64,000 nucleotides of DNA, taken from Cladobotryum mycophilum (Eukaryota; Ascomycota; Sordariomycetes; Hypocreales; Hypocreaceae). Below are positions 45,591 to 58,177 of the stretch, piece by piece. Made by a program: the position numbers and the translations under genes. The stretch lies in the NCBI GenBank assembly GCA_036429605.1, contig JAVFKD010000004.1:4402001-4466000 (forward strand), in the 5' to 3' direction. The notes below the pieces were generated by a model that was given only the letters and a program-made list of their open reading frames with translations, was not told the origin of the DNA and did not search any database. Every line of letters starts with the position of its first letter. The stretch's first letter is position 1.

Positions 45591-46786
45591 TGTCCTTTGG
45601 TGGTATTGAGATCGATAGTAAGATGAATAGGGAGTCTGAGATCGTATGGCTTCTCTTTGAGCTGTCGGTCGGGCAGAGGTAGGCGAGGTAGCATAAGGCT
45701 GCTGGAAGAATGCTGGATCCGAAACCCGGCTGTGCGCTGGTATTGCGAGTTATTCCACACCTAAAAAGAAGTAGTAGAGAAACGTAATGTATGATAAAAG
45801 GTCGATCGCGGGGAATGAGAAGATGAAGGATGAAAGATGAACATGTATGTCGTGATGGTTTGTGGTTGTCAGGAAAAATGCAAAAAGGGGACTTGGACGT
45901 TCCTCCCTCAATTACAAAACAATGTTAGAATGATGGCAAGCACGTGAGAGAGCTCATGGCGAGATGCCATAGAGGTAATGAATACTATTAATAAGTGCTA
46001 TGGATAACGAATTAGAAAATAAAAGAAATAAACAGAAACAGGGATACCCAGGTGCGAGAGGAGTCATCACCAACATCAGAATCAGGAGCAATATGATACA
46101 ACTTGTCCATCATCTCCAGCGTCTCAGTGTTTATTTCCATCCCTTGGTGAGTACAATATAGAGTAATGAGAATAGCATAGCATATCCTAACACGCTGTCA
46201 TCTAGGGGTGTCGGCTTACCCAGCCATGTTGATACGCCTTCGTGCGTTCATCAAGAACAGCACACATCGACGAGACTGGACCACCGTGGAAACAGTCACC
46301 ACATACTCAGCACAACCACGCACACCGATAGAAACGCTGTCCATCAAGCTATATCTAAATCATAGTATACAATTCGCTGCGATGACACCCTCCATCACCA
46401 CGGCGATGAGAATGCCCACCTCGCCCCCTACATCACATCACCAGCGATACACATTGATCCCAAATAACGTGCTCTTCGCAACCCAAAATTCAAAAGCGGC
46501 GCGCAACTCATCAACTCCTACAAGTCCTACAAAATAGAAAAATCCTTCCCCCTACCCCTTCTTTCGATGTCCCCCGTCCCTCTGTTTACATGCCGCAAGC
46601 TACAAAGTAATCAGGTCCGTCCATCCGTGCTTCCACCGGTAGTCCACCCCTCCAGTTCCGTGCAAGAAATCCGTAAACTCCATTTGCAAGACCCAAAACT
46701 ACATCCAGATTTGAGGCATCAGAGGTTTCAATCCATTCAATCCATCTTCGTATCTGCCGTGAAAAAGCTTTTCAAATTTTGCCGTC
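45591..46786. other. intergenic, 1.2 kb
   Basis: Lies between the start of the F-box-like gene and the 3' end of CCR4 (both minus), so it includes the promoter of the former and the 3' UTR of CCR4. A 109-codon plus-strand frame (46208-46537) starts on GTG and is not supported. Confidence 0.45.
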
Positions 46787-48941
46787 TCATGACGAAGACT
46801 GCCCGGCCTGTTCCCGATCCGATACCGCTTGTTTCTTATCCTTTCTGCCCTTGATAACAAACTCGGACATGATTTGCAAATGATCGGCGGGATAATGCCA
46901 GGCAGGGAATGATGGAATTCGCTTGAGGTATTCTGAATCGGGGGGTCCCAACAGCTCAACAACCTCTAGGGTGTTGGCCGAGTACCAAATGTAATCAATA
47001 ACGTCGGCAAATCCAGGTGTATAGTTGGTAAAAGGTAGCTCGTCTGGCGTGTTCTTGATGTGTGCGTACGAGTCTCGCAGACTAAAAGGATGTTCGATAC
47101 CATCGCGAGTAAAGCTTCCGTAGTGGTAACTGCTCAGGTCAAGATGATCTGGCGGTACGCGGCCCATGGACATGAGCTCCCACACCGATGAATCTTCTGT
47201 CGAATTGAAATCACCACAGACCAACAGGGGGATGTCGGTGTTGGTGCGGTACTCCTGGCTGGGTCCCGGGTCTGCCTGCGGTGGTGGGATTTCGCTGTCA
47301 TCGGATCTGGGTACGACAATCATCTTCTTGTCCTTGACCGCTGGCCATCTGGCATACTTCTCCGCCAACTTGGTGACATGCTCCATAAGAATACCTGTTT
47401 GAATCACCTTGACGTCTGCTAGCGCCGAGTCCCACGTCAGATGCACGTTGACCAGGATGACGCGAGCCCCGGTAAGCCGAGACTCAAAGAAGCAAATAAC
47501 TGCAATGTTATCCTTGGGCATGACACGGTTGAAGACATCATGCTGGTTCTTCATGTCGGGCCGGTTGATGGCGATTGTGGCAAACTCAATCAACTGCTTG
47601 TCAAGCAAGATGAACTTGCTTTGCTTGTAGAACATAGCGCAGCCGTCCACCGTCTGCGCATCCTTCTCCGACATGGTCTTGGCTCGAGACTTGGGCCAGT
47701 GTACACCCTTGTAATCCATCTGTGCCAGTTCAGGGCTTAGATCCTCCTTGAACGCGTCTGTCGACACTTCTTGTAGGGCGAGGAAATCGGCGTTTCGCAG
47801 CCGAAGCTCTTCGAGAATGCAATCCTTTCGGTACTCCCAGTTCAGCGCACCGCTGGGGGTATAACCGTACGTCTGAGCCGTCGCATACTTGTCGCAAAGA
47901 ATGTTCCAGGAGAAGACCCTGATTCTTTCCAAATTCGAGGGAACGTCTTCTTGGATGATGATTTCCTTTCGGGGGCTTGGGGGAATGGGAACTAAACAAT
48001 TCGGTTAGCATTAAATGACAACATGTGATGTATGGCAACCTACTTGGCGCGCTTTCTCTCAGAGCATTGATTAGACTTTTAGTCCCCTTGTCCATAATCT
48101 CTTGCTTCAAACCGGGTTCCAATGGATTGCCTTCCACACCCAACATTTCCAAAAGGTGAAGGGAGCCGAGCTCAAACGGGAGTTCTTGGATATTATTGTT
48201 GAACAGTAACAGTTGCTTCAGATAGGTGCACATTCCCAATTCAGGCGGCAGCTCGGATATTTGGTTATACGATGCGTCGAGGTGTCGCAGTTGTCGGAGT
48301 TGGCCAATCTCCTTGGGAAGTCGGGTGAGCTTGTTCGAGGCGATGTATAGTTCGTTTAGGAATGAGTATCGGAAGAGTTCGGGGGCAAGGTTTCTGAGGC
48401 CCTGGCCGCTCATGTCCATATTGTGCCAATCTTGACGCTTGGTTCCCTTTTCCACGTTGAGCGGCCTTCTCCTATCCGCCGGATCGTTCTCGCTGTCTGC
48501 TTGTGTCTTGACACTCGAGGGTGGAGGGCCACCAATGCCCTTGTTCTCGGAGGCTTTGAGCCTGGCATAATAGTGAGGCTGCTGCTGATCCGTCATGGCA
48601 GCATGGGCTCTTTCGGCTTCCTTGTGCAATCGCAACTGTTCCTGCCACATTTCGTTTGGCGGGGCTTGACCACCCCTCGCATTTGCAGAATGACCATTTG
48701 AGGGGGTGTTGGAATTGAAGGCCGCGGCATTGGAGAGGACACCCGATGCAAAGCTTGAGTGATGGCCCAGTCCATTGGTATTTGGCATGGAATGGTCGTG
48801 CTGGAGGCCTTGGTGGTGCTGGGGCTGGGAGGGGTGCTGATGTTGCGTGTGCTGCTGGTAATTGTACAACATGTTAGGCATCCCCCTACCCGCCCCATTC
48901 AGCCGGGCATTGTGTCCCTGCTGATGGCTTTGCGAGTACAT
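46787..48941 (-). CDS. CCR4: CCR4, catalytic deadenylase of the CCR4-NOT complex
   Basis: Two exons: 48941-48044 and 47991-46787, total 2,103 nt, 700 residues. The 52-nt intron has a GTAGGT donor and TTGTTTAG acceptor and restores the frame exactly. The N-terminus is Gln/His/Asn-rich (low complexity, residues 1-110). Residues about 180-285 are leucine-rich repeats (FLNELYIASNKLTRLPKEIG, LRHLDASYNQISELPPELG) that dock on the NOT scaffold. Residues about 320-690 form the endonuclease/exonuclease/phosphatase fold: IRVFSWNILCDKYA, LALQEVSTDAF (catalytic Glu), VCGDFNSTEDSSVWEL, and YPADHLQIMSEF (Asp-His). It removes poly(A) from mRNA in the cytoplasm. Length and domain order are those of Pezizomycotina CCR4. 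The best-identified gene in the window. Long 5' region with GGCGA repeats near 49030-49055. Confidence 0.96.
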
Positions 48942-51900
48942 GCCGGCAGCGTGGTTTTCAAGTTTCGAACGTGGGTTCGGGTGACGTGGCTCTTAGGACC
49001 GCGCCGGCTGGCGGTTCTGTGAAGGGCTAAGCGAGGCGAGGCGAGGCGAGGCTAGGCTGGTCGAGGATCACGAGAGAAGTGAGTAGGCGAGGGTCTGGTT
49101 GAGGGAAGCAGGCCGAAGCTGGTGGGCATCTGGTTTTTTAACACGCGTTTGAACAAAATGGTCGATTCGGTTGGCGAGGGCTGGCGGAGACTCGCTCCGC
49201 ACTTGACGCGAGAGTCAGAAGGAGGGATAGAGAAGAGATCTCGCGTTTGCGCATGGGCTCGAGGAAACGAGTGCCGCTGAACATGCGATGTAGAGAGCTT
49301 GCGCGGTCGAGCTGGTCCGTAGTCGACACCGGCCTCAATTGTCCATGGAGGACACCTTGGGGACAGGTGGAGGCTAGCTAAGGTTGGTTCTATCTTGACT
49401 AGTGAACAAGCGGCTGAGGTTGAATCGTAGCGTCGGTGAGACGAGGGCGAGAGGGTAGAGCTTCTGAAGCACGGGAGAGCAGTTGCAAACTGTCTTCTCG
49501 AGCTGGGAATGACTACAAGGGAGGCATCAGTCCTTGTCTTTCAGGGTCAAGTCAGGATAGACGAAACGGGAGCGGGAACAGGGAGGGAGGGAGAGGGAGG
49601 GTCTGTGTGAATGGAGGGGCCTCTCTCCCTTGGGTTTTGGGAGGGGGCTTTGCTCGCAGGAGGGAGGGGATGACGCACAATAACGAGTGAGCGCAAATAT
49701 TGTGATATAGTCACTGAATAAAACTCAACTGATACTTTGGCAGAATAATAGTGGCCGATATCAAGGGCGAATCCGAGATCGTTCTCTTGGTTTGGCCATG
49801 GTCTCCGCGATGACAAACTGCGTCAAGAATCTGGAAAGCTTAATCACGTGCCTCTGGCTCCGCATTGGACCGTGCACGCAGCCGTTGAGTCACGTGCAAG
49901 GCCGTTTGTTCATTATGAAGCGAAGCAAAGCAATTTCGAAAGCTGATGCGCGGCAGCGTGCACTGCTTCAAACGCAAACACGGAATGATGCATTTGGCAA
50001 ACGGATATATTCTTCATTCTCGGTTTGATAAATTCCAATACCTTGTTTTCATGAATCCCATCACACCCTGAGAAGGATATTGCCTCACAGTGCATGCAGC
50101 CTCGCTGATAGATAAGATAACGAACAACTGCCTAGTTCCTTCAGTCGACATCGACGAAGAGGACGCTGGGGAATCTGCTACATCGGGTGCTGGCTTTTCT
50201 TCCTAGGTTGGTTGCTGCCCAAGCCCATATCTCCATGCCTAGGCCTCCTCTCCGCGATTAATTTCTCAACGTTATCGTCCCGTTGCGCATCAAAGGTAGG
50301 GAGGACATATGTAACAGGCACTGCAACGGCCAGGTCAGGTGCCAAGCATGGATGGCACGTCAATTGCTGACTAGACACTTGGTCGAGACTGTAAAGGACC
50401 ATCTACTCTCTCCACTTGATGCATTGCAGGCATGGAACTTGGAATGCCCAGCGTCGAGGTGATGTCAGATACCCAACTATCTGGTATGCAAACCAGTTAA
50501 GCAATGCAAAGTGTGAGATGCCGTATATCAAGTGGCACATTTGGTATATTACACCACCACATTCAGAAATTCATCTCCAGACCGAGCCGCTCGATGTGCC
50601 ATCTGCGCAGCCTGGAGATGTTGACTTGCCAGATTTAGCATTATCGCGGGGCTTCTTCCAAATTCGGCATCTGATGTAGAATCCGAAAGGTGAAGCACCC
50701 ACGGCGTGTTCTAAATTGGGTATCCTTATTGACGTGCTTGATTCTCTGTTGTTCGTGCTTTTTCGCGCAGGTTTACATGCCTACGACATGATGAGGCTTT
50801 TCTCTCCCAAGAAGGACAATCAATCAATCGTCTTGTAGTACACCACAACACTGAGCACTTGGCAACTAGTGGCCCTTTCGTGGGAGTCTTATCAAGGTGA
50901 GCAAAAGATAATGGATGGTTACGGCCAAGGCTAAGCTTACCACTCGTTCCCGCACAGGATCGGCAGGCATCCATTCCGGATGAGAAAGGTAATGTGGACT
51001 GCCAGTAGACTACTACACAGTGACTGGGCAGTGGGCAGTGGGCAGTGGGCCATCTCACGGCGTAGGATCCATGGAGTGCATGGCAACCTGGTTTGTGCTA
51101 ATAATTGATTCTAATTTGGGTAAGTGCAGACAGGAAGAGCTCTGTGTTTTGTCAAACATGCAAGAGCCAGGCCAGGGAAGCGTGCGTGTTGGCTCGTGGC
51201 ATCATCGCTGTGAGGGGGACATTTTACCCAACAAGATGCCACGACTCAACGGTCTGTGATGGAATAGCAGCTGCTGATTCGACATGTATCTATCCAGGTT
51301 GACCGAGGCACTGCACTGCGCTGCACCGCACTTGTTTGCTCAATCGACGATGTGCCCGTCAAGCACGGAGCGAGTTGCCATTGTTGGGAGAACTATTGTA
51401 GCACGCTGCGAGTCGAAGCGTCCACCACGCCAACTATTGGTTACAGAAAATCTTGGAGCCATCCATTCCTTGACCCCTGATCCTGTGGTTAGGCGGCATG
51501 CATCCTTTGACCAACCAGGCTGGAGTGAGGCGACACTTTGTTTCGCGCCATCAAGTTAGCGAGCCATGCTATGTCATGTTGCCATGCGAGCCAAGGAGGG
51601 GATGAGCCAAAAGCCAAAAGGCAGCCAGCCAAATAACGCATAATTTGTATTTTTTCTTCATCGGCGCCGCCCTAGAAACGTGAGCGAAGCGGAAGCTCCA
51701 GCGACTCCACGCGGGGAGACACCATCCCATCCATACCTACACTGGCTAACACACGCACAGCTAGGATAGGATAGGATAGGATTGATCATGCAGAAGCAGC
51801 AGTGCAGCAGCTGGAGCGCATCGATCCACACTCACACATCCACACACCCACTCAATGAAAGAACCTTAGTTTTCCATGCTTCGTTTCGATCTAGAAAGGC

Positions 51901-54500
51901 GTAAAGTAGCAAGTAGTAAGTCGCAGTCGTGGTCGTTGTAGTAGTAGCCATACGCCATATCAGCATCCAATGCTGTCGGGTGCAGTGCAGTGCAGTGTTG
52001 CGTGGTTGCGACGGGACTTGCAGCAGTACAGGTAAATTAAAATAATATGGCTCACTCACCTCCAGCGGAAGGAAGTGGCAACATGTGGCTGAAGAAAACT
52101 GACCAGGCAAGTCCCAAGATAAGACTTGCAGTTTTTTTCCAAAGGGAGGATGCATCCGTAAGGCATAAGGCATACAAGGCAAGAGGCACAAAGGTACATA
52201 CAAACAGTCGCCGTCTCCTCCCTCTCTCCCCTCACCGAACCAGCCATCGTCATCCAACCTCTCTGGAGGAGTGACTTGATTGCTGTCCAGTGTGTGTTAC
52301 TCTCTACTCCAGCTCTCTTTGACCAAACCAACCAACCGCCCATCACCAAGATCACGTCCAGCTGACCGACTTTACCCTCCTCCCGTGTTTGGCCAAGCAA
52401 GCTAGGGAGAGAGTGGGAGAGAGCGAGAGAGAGGGAGAGGCCAACGATAAGTTTCGCACTGGCATGTGTTACAATTACCTTTCCTTTGTCGCATTCAACC
52501 AGAAAACCATCCATCTATCTAGCTTATTATTATTGAACTGGACTGGACTGGACGGATCTGAACTGAACCGAGGATATTGTCTTCCCATTTATTAGGCGGC
52601 CGCTTAGCAATACTCCCCCAAAAGCCCGTTCATCTGTCTACTCGGTTTCTGCTCGGTAGCATCAGAAAAGGCCAACTGAAACCATCTTCTGCAAAGACGC
52701 AACAAACAAACAAACAAAACCTCAAATAACCGCTCGTGTTTCGCCTGCATCTGTCGTATAGCAGGAACGCTGTTGTTGTTGGTTCATCGTCGCGTCGCAT
52801 CGCACCGCATCGCACCGCATCACATCACATCACATCACACCCTTCATCCTGCTCCATCAGCCGCCTCGTGATAGGCAGACAACATATGGTGATACCGCCC
52901 GTTTCCCTCTCACTACAAGCCAACGGCCGTCGATGAAGTTGGATAAGCAGCCATTCGGCGCTGCCATATTGAGCGTGAAGCGAGTGCAAAAGATGACCAG
53001 TGAAGTTGTTCGCCAAACCGATCGAAGCAAGAGAGGATTACATGTCAGTCTGGACGACAGCGACGACGACCAAGAGGATCGAATCCGTCGACTGGCGAAG
53101 ATCGGCCCGCACACCGGACCCCTTTCATTATTTTGATACGTCACATTCGATTCCTTCGGCGTTGCATCTGAGGCATCTGAGTTGAAGCCGATTGACTGGC
53201 AGGGCGGCTAGCGAGGAGGAAAAAGGAAATCATCACATTTGACAAAGTGACGCAGGAAGCCTTTGATTGGAGTTTTGCTCTGCAGCCAGGCGCGTCGACG
53301 TCCACTACGAGAGGAGCTGGACGAGACACAAAAACAGTGACAACACACACATCAGCATCCAGCCGTCCGTCTCCCTGCTGTGGAACGAACAACAGGCTGG
53401 GAGGAGTAACGCCTACAAGCATTCCATATCACGACCAAGACATTTTTAGGGAAAATTTTGTGCTCCGTCGACCGAGAGACCAGCCAAGGGCAAGGCAAGG
53501 GGAAAAGGGAAAAAAAATTCAGACTTTCCTTGTAAGAAAAGGCACACCGGGGCATCGAATTCGAAGTCTTCTTCCATCTTTCCGGAACGACCACACCCCC
53601 GTTCCCCGGGTATCAGAAACGTTCTAGAAGACCCAAGAGACCCAAGAAACCCAAGACAGGCTCAAGGCTCAAGGCCCTCGTCTCTCATCTCATCTCAGTC
53701 ATACACATGCACGCACGACAAAGGACCCCAAGACAAACAGCAGTGGATACGCCGAATATTACCTACGCTGACTTAAGTTGTAGAAAGCGCGCAAGGCAAG
53801 CAAACCAAGCAACCAAGCGGGCAAACAAACACAGAGAGCACAAGCAAAATCTCCAAGCCAAGTCGTCCAAGCAGTCCAAGCAGAAAGCCGTCGGAGCAGG
53901 CGAAGAGAGCCAATTGGTGGTGATTTTTACAGGACCCCGGCGTGCCCGTTAGCGGCGGTGGAAACCCTCTAGGCAACCTTGCAGTGGTTAGTCGCACGTT
54001 TTGGAAGCCCTGCAGCCTCTGGTTCCGGTGCTTGAACGAAAACTGAACCCCCCTCCCCGCCCCTTCAAGCTGTTCCGGCCCCCCTGCAACTCAGACTAAG
54101 ACGCCCCCATCCCATCTCTCTCTCTCTCTCACTCGCTGTATCCCCCCTCTACTCTCTGTCATTGCTCGCTCATTGAAGGGCTCTCAAGCCCCTCTCTTCA
54201 TCTTCCCTCCCCTAAATCTCTCGGCACACTCACTCCCTGTGTCTGCAGCGAACAGGGGCTATCGCGGGCCTTTGTTAGCGATACCCGGACCCAGCCCATT
54301 GGAGAGATTCTCACCCTCCTAGCAGCGCCGCAGCTCACCAAAGCAGTTGGCCCTGTCTTGCCCTGCCTGCTGGGCAGACCAGAACCAGTGCAGTGCAGCG
54401 CATTGTGCATGGAGTACGGTGCATTCATTGTGCACAAGGAAGTTTAAGGGTGCAAGCCAGCTTTTGCTTGAGCGCACCACCGTCCACCACCACTACCAGC
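48942..54500. other. long intergenic region, divergent promoters of CCR4 and the methyltransferase gene
   Basis: About 5.6 kb with no supported gene. It holds five GAGGC-type repeats at about 49027-49060, CT/GA-rich tracts (52385-52440; CT repeats near 54114-54135 just upstream of the methyltransferase leader), four GATAG repeats near 51762-51781, and TCACA repeats near 52818-52840. Small frames on both strands (up to 152 codons, 52056-52514) are overlapping and featureless. The polypyrimidine stretches close to 54501 and the purine-rich ones close to 48941 look like the leader/promoter sequence of the two flanking divergent genes. Confidence 0.5.
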
Positions 54501-56618
54501 ATGATGCAGCACCAAACATCTTCAACCGGGGTGCCAACCCAGGCAATGTCCGGCTACAACGCCGTTTTCATGTACTCGAGCTCCCTCTGCGTTCCCGTGC
54601 CGCTCGACAGATATTCTCGTCCCAAGCCAGAGAAACGAGACAGGCCACGGCAGAGACCGGTATCATACTCGCAGGCTTCTCAGACATTCTCCCGCCATTC
54701 GGTACTACGACGTTCAAGGAGTTCCAGCGGCACCAACCACGCGAGCCGTTGTTCCTCTGAAACTCCAGGTACAACCACTGGTAGCAGCACTACGAGCACC
54801 TCGTCTGCCTCTACTGGGGGCCGAGGGGCTATTACTGGAGCTGTTATAAGCCCCGGCCCACTAACCGGTACCAGCAAAAACGGTCCTAGCACAGATACAG
54901 GCTCAAGTACAGGTGCAGGTACAGGCACAGGTACAGGCATCCTCCTGCAGCAGCATTGTAACGGCCCCGCCGCCGCTACCACCTCTGCCACGAGCACTCC
55001 TGCGACCACCTCAACCATAGACGCCGCCGCCGTGGGGCACAAGAACCTCTCTGTCTCTCACTCGCAGACGCAGACGCACACCCTGACTTCTTCTAAAGCC
55101 TCCTCCCCATCAACCACGACTACTACATCTACATCTACATCCACATCCATCAGCAACACCACCACCAACCACAGCACAAACATAAACACAACCACCAATA
55201 GCAATTTGAGCCGCTCTCCGCCAAGAGCTGCTGCTCATCATCATAGACTCTCCTCCCGCATGCACTTCGCTAGACCCAACGACGGGCTCTTCTCTCTTGA
55301 CCTTAGACATGCATTGCACCCAGATCAGGACGCTGGCAAGTCCTCGACCTACAGACAAATGAACGGCTTTATAAACCGTCCCGAGTCCATCTCGTCCACC
55401 AGTGGCAACACGTCCGTCTCCGCGCGTACCATGAACTCTTCCGACCCTTCTGCCGCTGGGGACAATGGCACCGCACGACCCTTTGTCCAGCGCAATGGAC
55501 GAACATATCTTAGCGACCCGACCAACCCATATCCCCTCCCCACCGACCTCACAGAACTCCATCGACAAACCCTACGCACCCTCCTGCTTATACAAGTCTT
55601 TGGCGCCCCCGTCGCCTCCCAGTCCTTGACCAAGAAGCCCCCCATGCGGGTCTTGGAGATTGGCTGTGGCTCCGGGTTCTGGAGCATGATGTGCCACCAG
55701 TACTACAAAGGTCGGGGGCATAGCGGCATATCCTTCACCGGCATAGATATTGCGCCGCTGGCTCCCGATAGCAACTCCAGTATAGGCATCGAAGCCATGA
55801 AACCGGACAGCGACATGAAGTGGAAGTTTATTCAGCACGACCTCCGACAGACGCCTTGGCCTCTGCCTTCGGAAGAATACGATCTCATCATGACCAAGGA
55901 TATGAGCCTGGCTGTAACCAACATGGATCAGCAGAGGTTTATTGACGAGTATGTTCGCTTACTGCGACCTGGGGGCACGCTTGAGGTTTGGGAGTCGGAC
56001 CATCTGATTCGCATGCTGAAACCCCATATTCCAGCTGCGGTTTCGAGTGATGATGCTGATGAACAACTTGCCGCCTCGAGCCTCGGCTGCTACGTCATGA
56101 ATGCGAATACGCCGCTCTCTGGTCCATTGAATCCCTTCCTCGGCGAATACAACCAATGGATCACGCGCGCTCTCGAGAACAGAAACCTCAACCCCGTGCC
56201 GTGCACCTTGATAGGGCCGGTACTTCTCCAAGAGTCTGAAGCCCTGACGGACGTGCGATCGCGCCGAATGGCTATACCACTAAGCGAACTTCGCTGGGAG
56301 CGCGAGGGCGTCGGTGGTGTAATTACCAAGGACGGCAAACCCATCTTTGAATCGCGAGGAAAGGAGCTGGGCCCAAAGATGGAAAGGAAGACTCTGACGG
56401 CAGGACAGATCGCATTACGCCAGACGGCAATGTTGACTGTTGTGCAACAGGCGCAGTCGATGGAGCCTCTCCTGCGCGAGGTCAGCGGCAAGAGCCAGGA
56501 TGAGTGGGATGCTTGGCTGGGCAAGATGATGGGCGATTTAATGAACGAAGGTGGAGCTAGCTGGGGCGAATGTCTCGAAATCGGCGCATGGAGCGCAAAG
56601 AAGAAGAAGAGGACATGA
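54501..56618 (+). CDS. SAM-dependent methyltransferase-domain protein with low-complexity N-terminus
   Basis: 705 residues, single exon, from ATG 54501 (MMQHQTSSTGVPTQAM). The frame is open further upstream but without an ATG. Residues about 60-270 are Ser/Thr/Gly/Asn-rich, with simple repeats such as TSTSTSTSISNTTTN, probably disordered. The methyltransferase fold begins at about residue 380: motif I VLEIGCGSGFWSMM (glycine loop binding S-adenosylmethionine), then FTGIDIAPL (acidic motif II), KFIQHDLRQTPWPLP, EYDLIMTKDMSLAVTN and VRLLRPGGTLEVWESDH (post-motif). This matches the Methyltransf_25/TAM-type proteins of filamentous fungi, whose substrate is unknown. The C-terminus ends in a basic KKKKRT. 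Likely cytosolic or nuclear. A CT-rich leader (54114-54200) precedes it. Confidence 0.85.
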   Translation: MMQHQTSSTGVPTQAMSGYNAVFMYSSSLCVPVPLDRYSRPKPEKRDRPRQRPVSYSQASQTFSRHSVLRRSRSSSGTNHASRCSSETPGTTTGSSTTSTSSASTGGRGAITGAVISPGPLTGTSKNGPSTDTGSSTGAGTGTGTGILLQQHCNGPAAATTSATSTPATTSTIDAAAVGHKNLSVSHSQTQTHTLTSSKASSPSTTTTTSTSTSTSISNTTTNHSTNINTTTNSNLSRSPPRAAAHHHRLSSRMHFARPNDGLFSLDLRHALHPDQDAGKSSTYRQMNGFINRPESISSTSGNTSVSARTMNSSDPSAAGDNGTARPFVQRNGRTYLSDPTNPYPLPTDLTELHRQTLRTLLLIQVFGAPVASQSLTKKPPMRVLEIGCGSGFWSMMCHQYYKGRGHSGISFTGIDIAPLAPDSNSSIGIEAMKPDSDMKWKFIQHDLRQTPWPLPSEEYDLIMTKDMSLAVTNMDQQRFIDEYVRLLRPGGTLEVWESDHLIRMLKPHIPAAVSSDDADEQLAASSLGCYVMNANTPLSGPLNPFLGEYNQWITRALENRNLNPVPCTLIGPVLLQESEALTDVRSRRMAIPLSELRWEREGVGGVITKDGKPIFESRGKELGPKMERKTLTAGQIALRQTAMLTVVQQAQSMEPLLREVSGKSQDEWDAWLGKMMGDLMNEGGASWGECLEIGAWSAKKKKRT

Positions 56619-57371
56619 GCTCGATAAGCTCGCAAGACGCCGCTGAGCGAACGCCAACAAAACACACACACATGCACATGCTGAGGCAGTTTTTCTTTCT
56701 TTTTTCTTCTCGAGTTATACCACACCTGTTTCCGATTTACACATTGCGCCACGATTCAACCTACGTTGGGCGTTTTCAACCTCTGCGTATCTCTCTCAAC
56801 AGTTATCACACATATTTATCGGTCTTTTTTGTTTACTTAGGGAGCACAAGCGAGCGACTCTCCTTAGGCGTCGGCATCATATCGTTTCCTTAGTGTTCGG
56901 TATCGCTTTAGGTAGTACCTATAATACCCAGAACTATTAGCTACTCGTGGGCTAGCTTAGAGGTGTGGGAAAGGCAAAGGGAAAAGCAGGGAAGATAAAG
57001 GGGCAATGTGGGATGGCACATGATGGACGGATAGAATCTAGGGTCCGGCATTGGACGGACGATGAGACGAGAAAGAGGATAATACGGAATAACTCGGATG
57101 TTTGGATCAGGACAAGGAAATGAGGTTTTGGATATTATAGACATGGCGCGATGGGATATCCCTCTGTACTTTTTTTAGGAGATTTTCCTTGGATGCGACC
57201 AAGGACCACAGCACACGATGCATCTTCCTTTGTGTTTTAAATAGGACTCTCGGGAGTGATAGAGGACAAGATGAATTGAGCTTGTTTCTTATTGAATTGC
57301 GTTTCCCCATGGTGATTTCGTGCGTATTTGAGGGTAAGGAACGTGAAGATTGAGAATTCAGAGATGTGGAC
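56619..57371. other. intergenic between convergent genes
   Basis: About 750 bp between the 3' ends of the methyltransferase gene (+) and the LYR gene (-). Small minus-strand frames (56941-57385) have no domain. If the LYR gene has a fourth exon (see findings) it would lie here, but I could not identify it. Confidence 0.4.
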
Positions 57372-57773
57372 TTACAAGGCTTCAATTTCTATTTAAACAG
57401 TAACGGTCAGCCTACACCCAACCAAGTCGTCTATAGCAGTGATGAGAGAGCAGCTTACCTTTCTTGACATGCTTGGCTTGCTCAATGCCAGAACGTATCT
57501 TAGTCTCGTCCCGTTCGCCTGCGCGAGAGATGAATGCCTTGTGGAGGCGAGGGCGGAAGTAGTTGTACCCTAGAGGATATTCCCTTCCTAGGTAGAGAAG
57601 TTCTATAGGTTCATAGTGGTCTTAGTATCTGTGTAGTAGAAACCCGGGCTGCGCCAGGGGCTTCTCATGCCTCAAACGCTGCGAGGGGACTGGGAGTGTT
57701 GTCATGTTGAAATCGTCGCACCTTTGTATATGGCAATAACCTGCCGTCTTAGCTCAGAGTTTACGCTGGACAT
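57372..57773 (-). CDS. LYR-motif protein, ETFRF1/LYRM5-like
   Basis: Three exons: 57773-57722, 57602-57459 and 57388-57372, total 213 nt, 70 residues. Introns of 119 and 70 nt have donors GTGCGA and GTAAGC and acceptors CTATAG and AAATAG, all in frame. The protein reads MSSVNSELRRQVIAIYK, then ELLYLGREYPLGYNYFRPRL and HKAFISRAGERDE, ending EQAKHVKKEIEAL. ELLYLGR.YP.GYDYFR.RLH is diagnostic of the LYR family member that regulates electron-transfer flavoprotein (LYRM5/ETFRF1 in animals). Such proteins work in the mitochondrial matrix with acyl carrier protein. The TAA directly after AL stops the chain about 12 residues before the usual YYLK(K/R)YR..KQRY end. Too short for most ORF callers because of its introns. 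Confidence 0.8.
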
Positions 57774-58177
57774 GTCGTCTTCTCTCTCTCTCCATTCATC
57801 CAAAGCAATTTATTAAAATTCAGGCTCGACTCTTGGGGGACGCGAAGCCTTGTCGCATCAGTGTTTCGTTCAGCTTTTGGCGGCCGCCCGCATCATCAAT
57901 TTCCACGAGGGGGGTGGATCGCCCTCCCTGCCTGCCTCTCCCACGCCCCCGCTTCAGCCACTGCAACGTCCCGACCGATCGGCAAGGCTGAAGATGCAAA
58001 CAGCCTCAAGCCACAAAACAACCACAAACCGCAACGCCTTTTTGCTTGGCGCCGCACGTCATATCAAAAAATTCACCACCACCACCGCCGCCGCCGCCAT
58101 CCAAGTCCCTCTTTTTTTGTGCCTTCTTTTGACATTTGGTGAATTCTCCTCCCTCCCTCCGAGGCCTGCCATTCGCC

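Noticed and set aside
52056..52514. 152-codon minus-strand frame in the long spacer
   Set aside because: Composed largely of GA/CT-rich simple sequence, overlaps other frames, no domain.
57107..57385. 92-codon minus-strand frame considered as the fourth LYR exon
   Set aside because: No acceptor in it yields the expected LYR C-terminal pattern, and the frame has no recognisable features.
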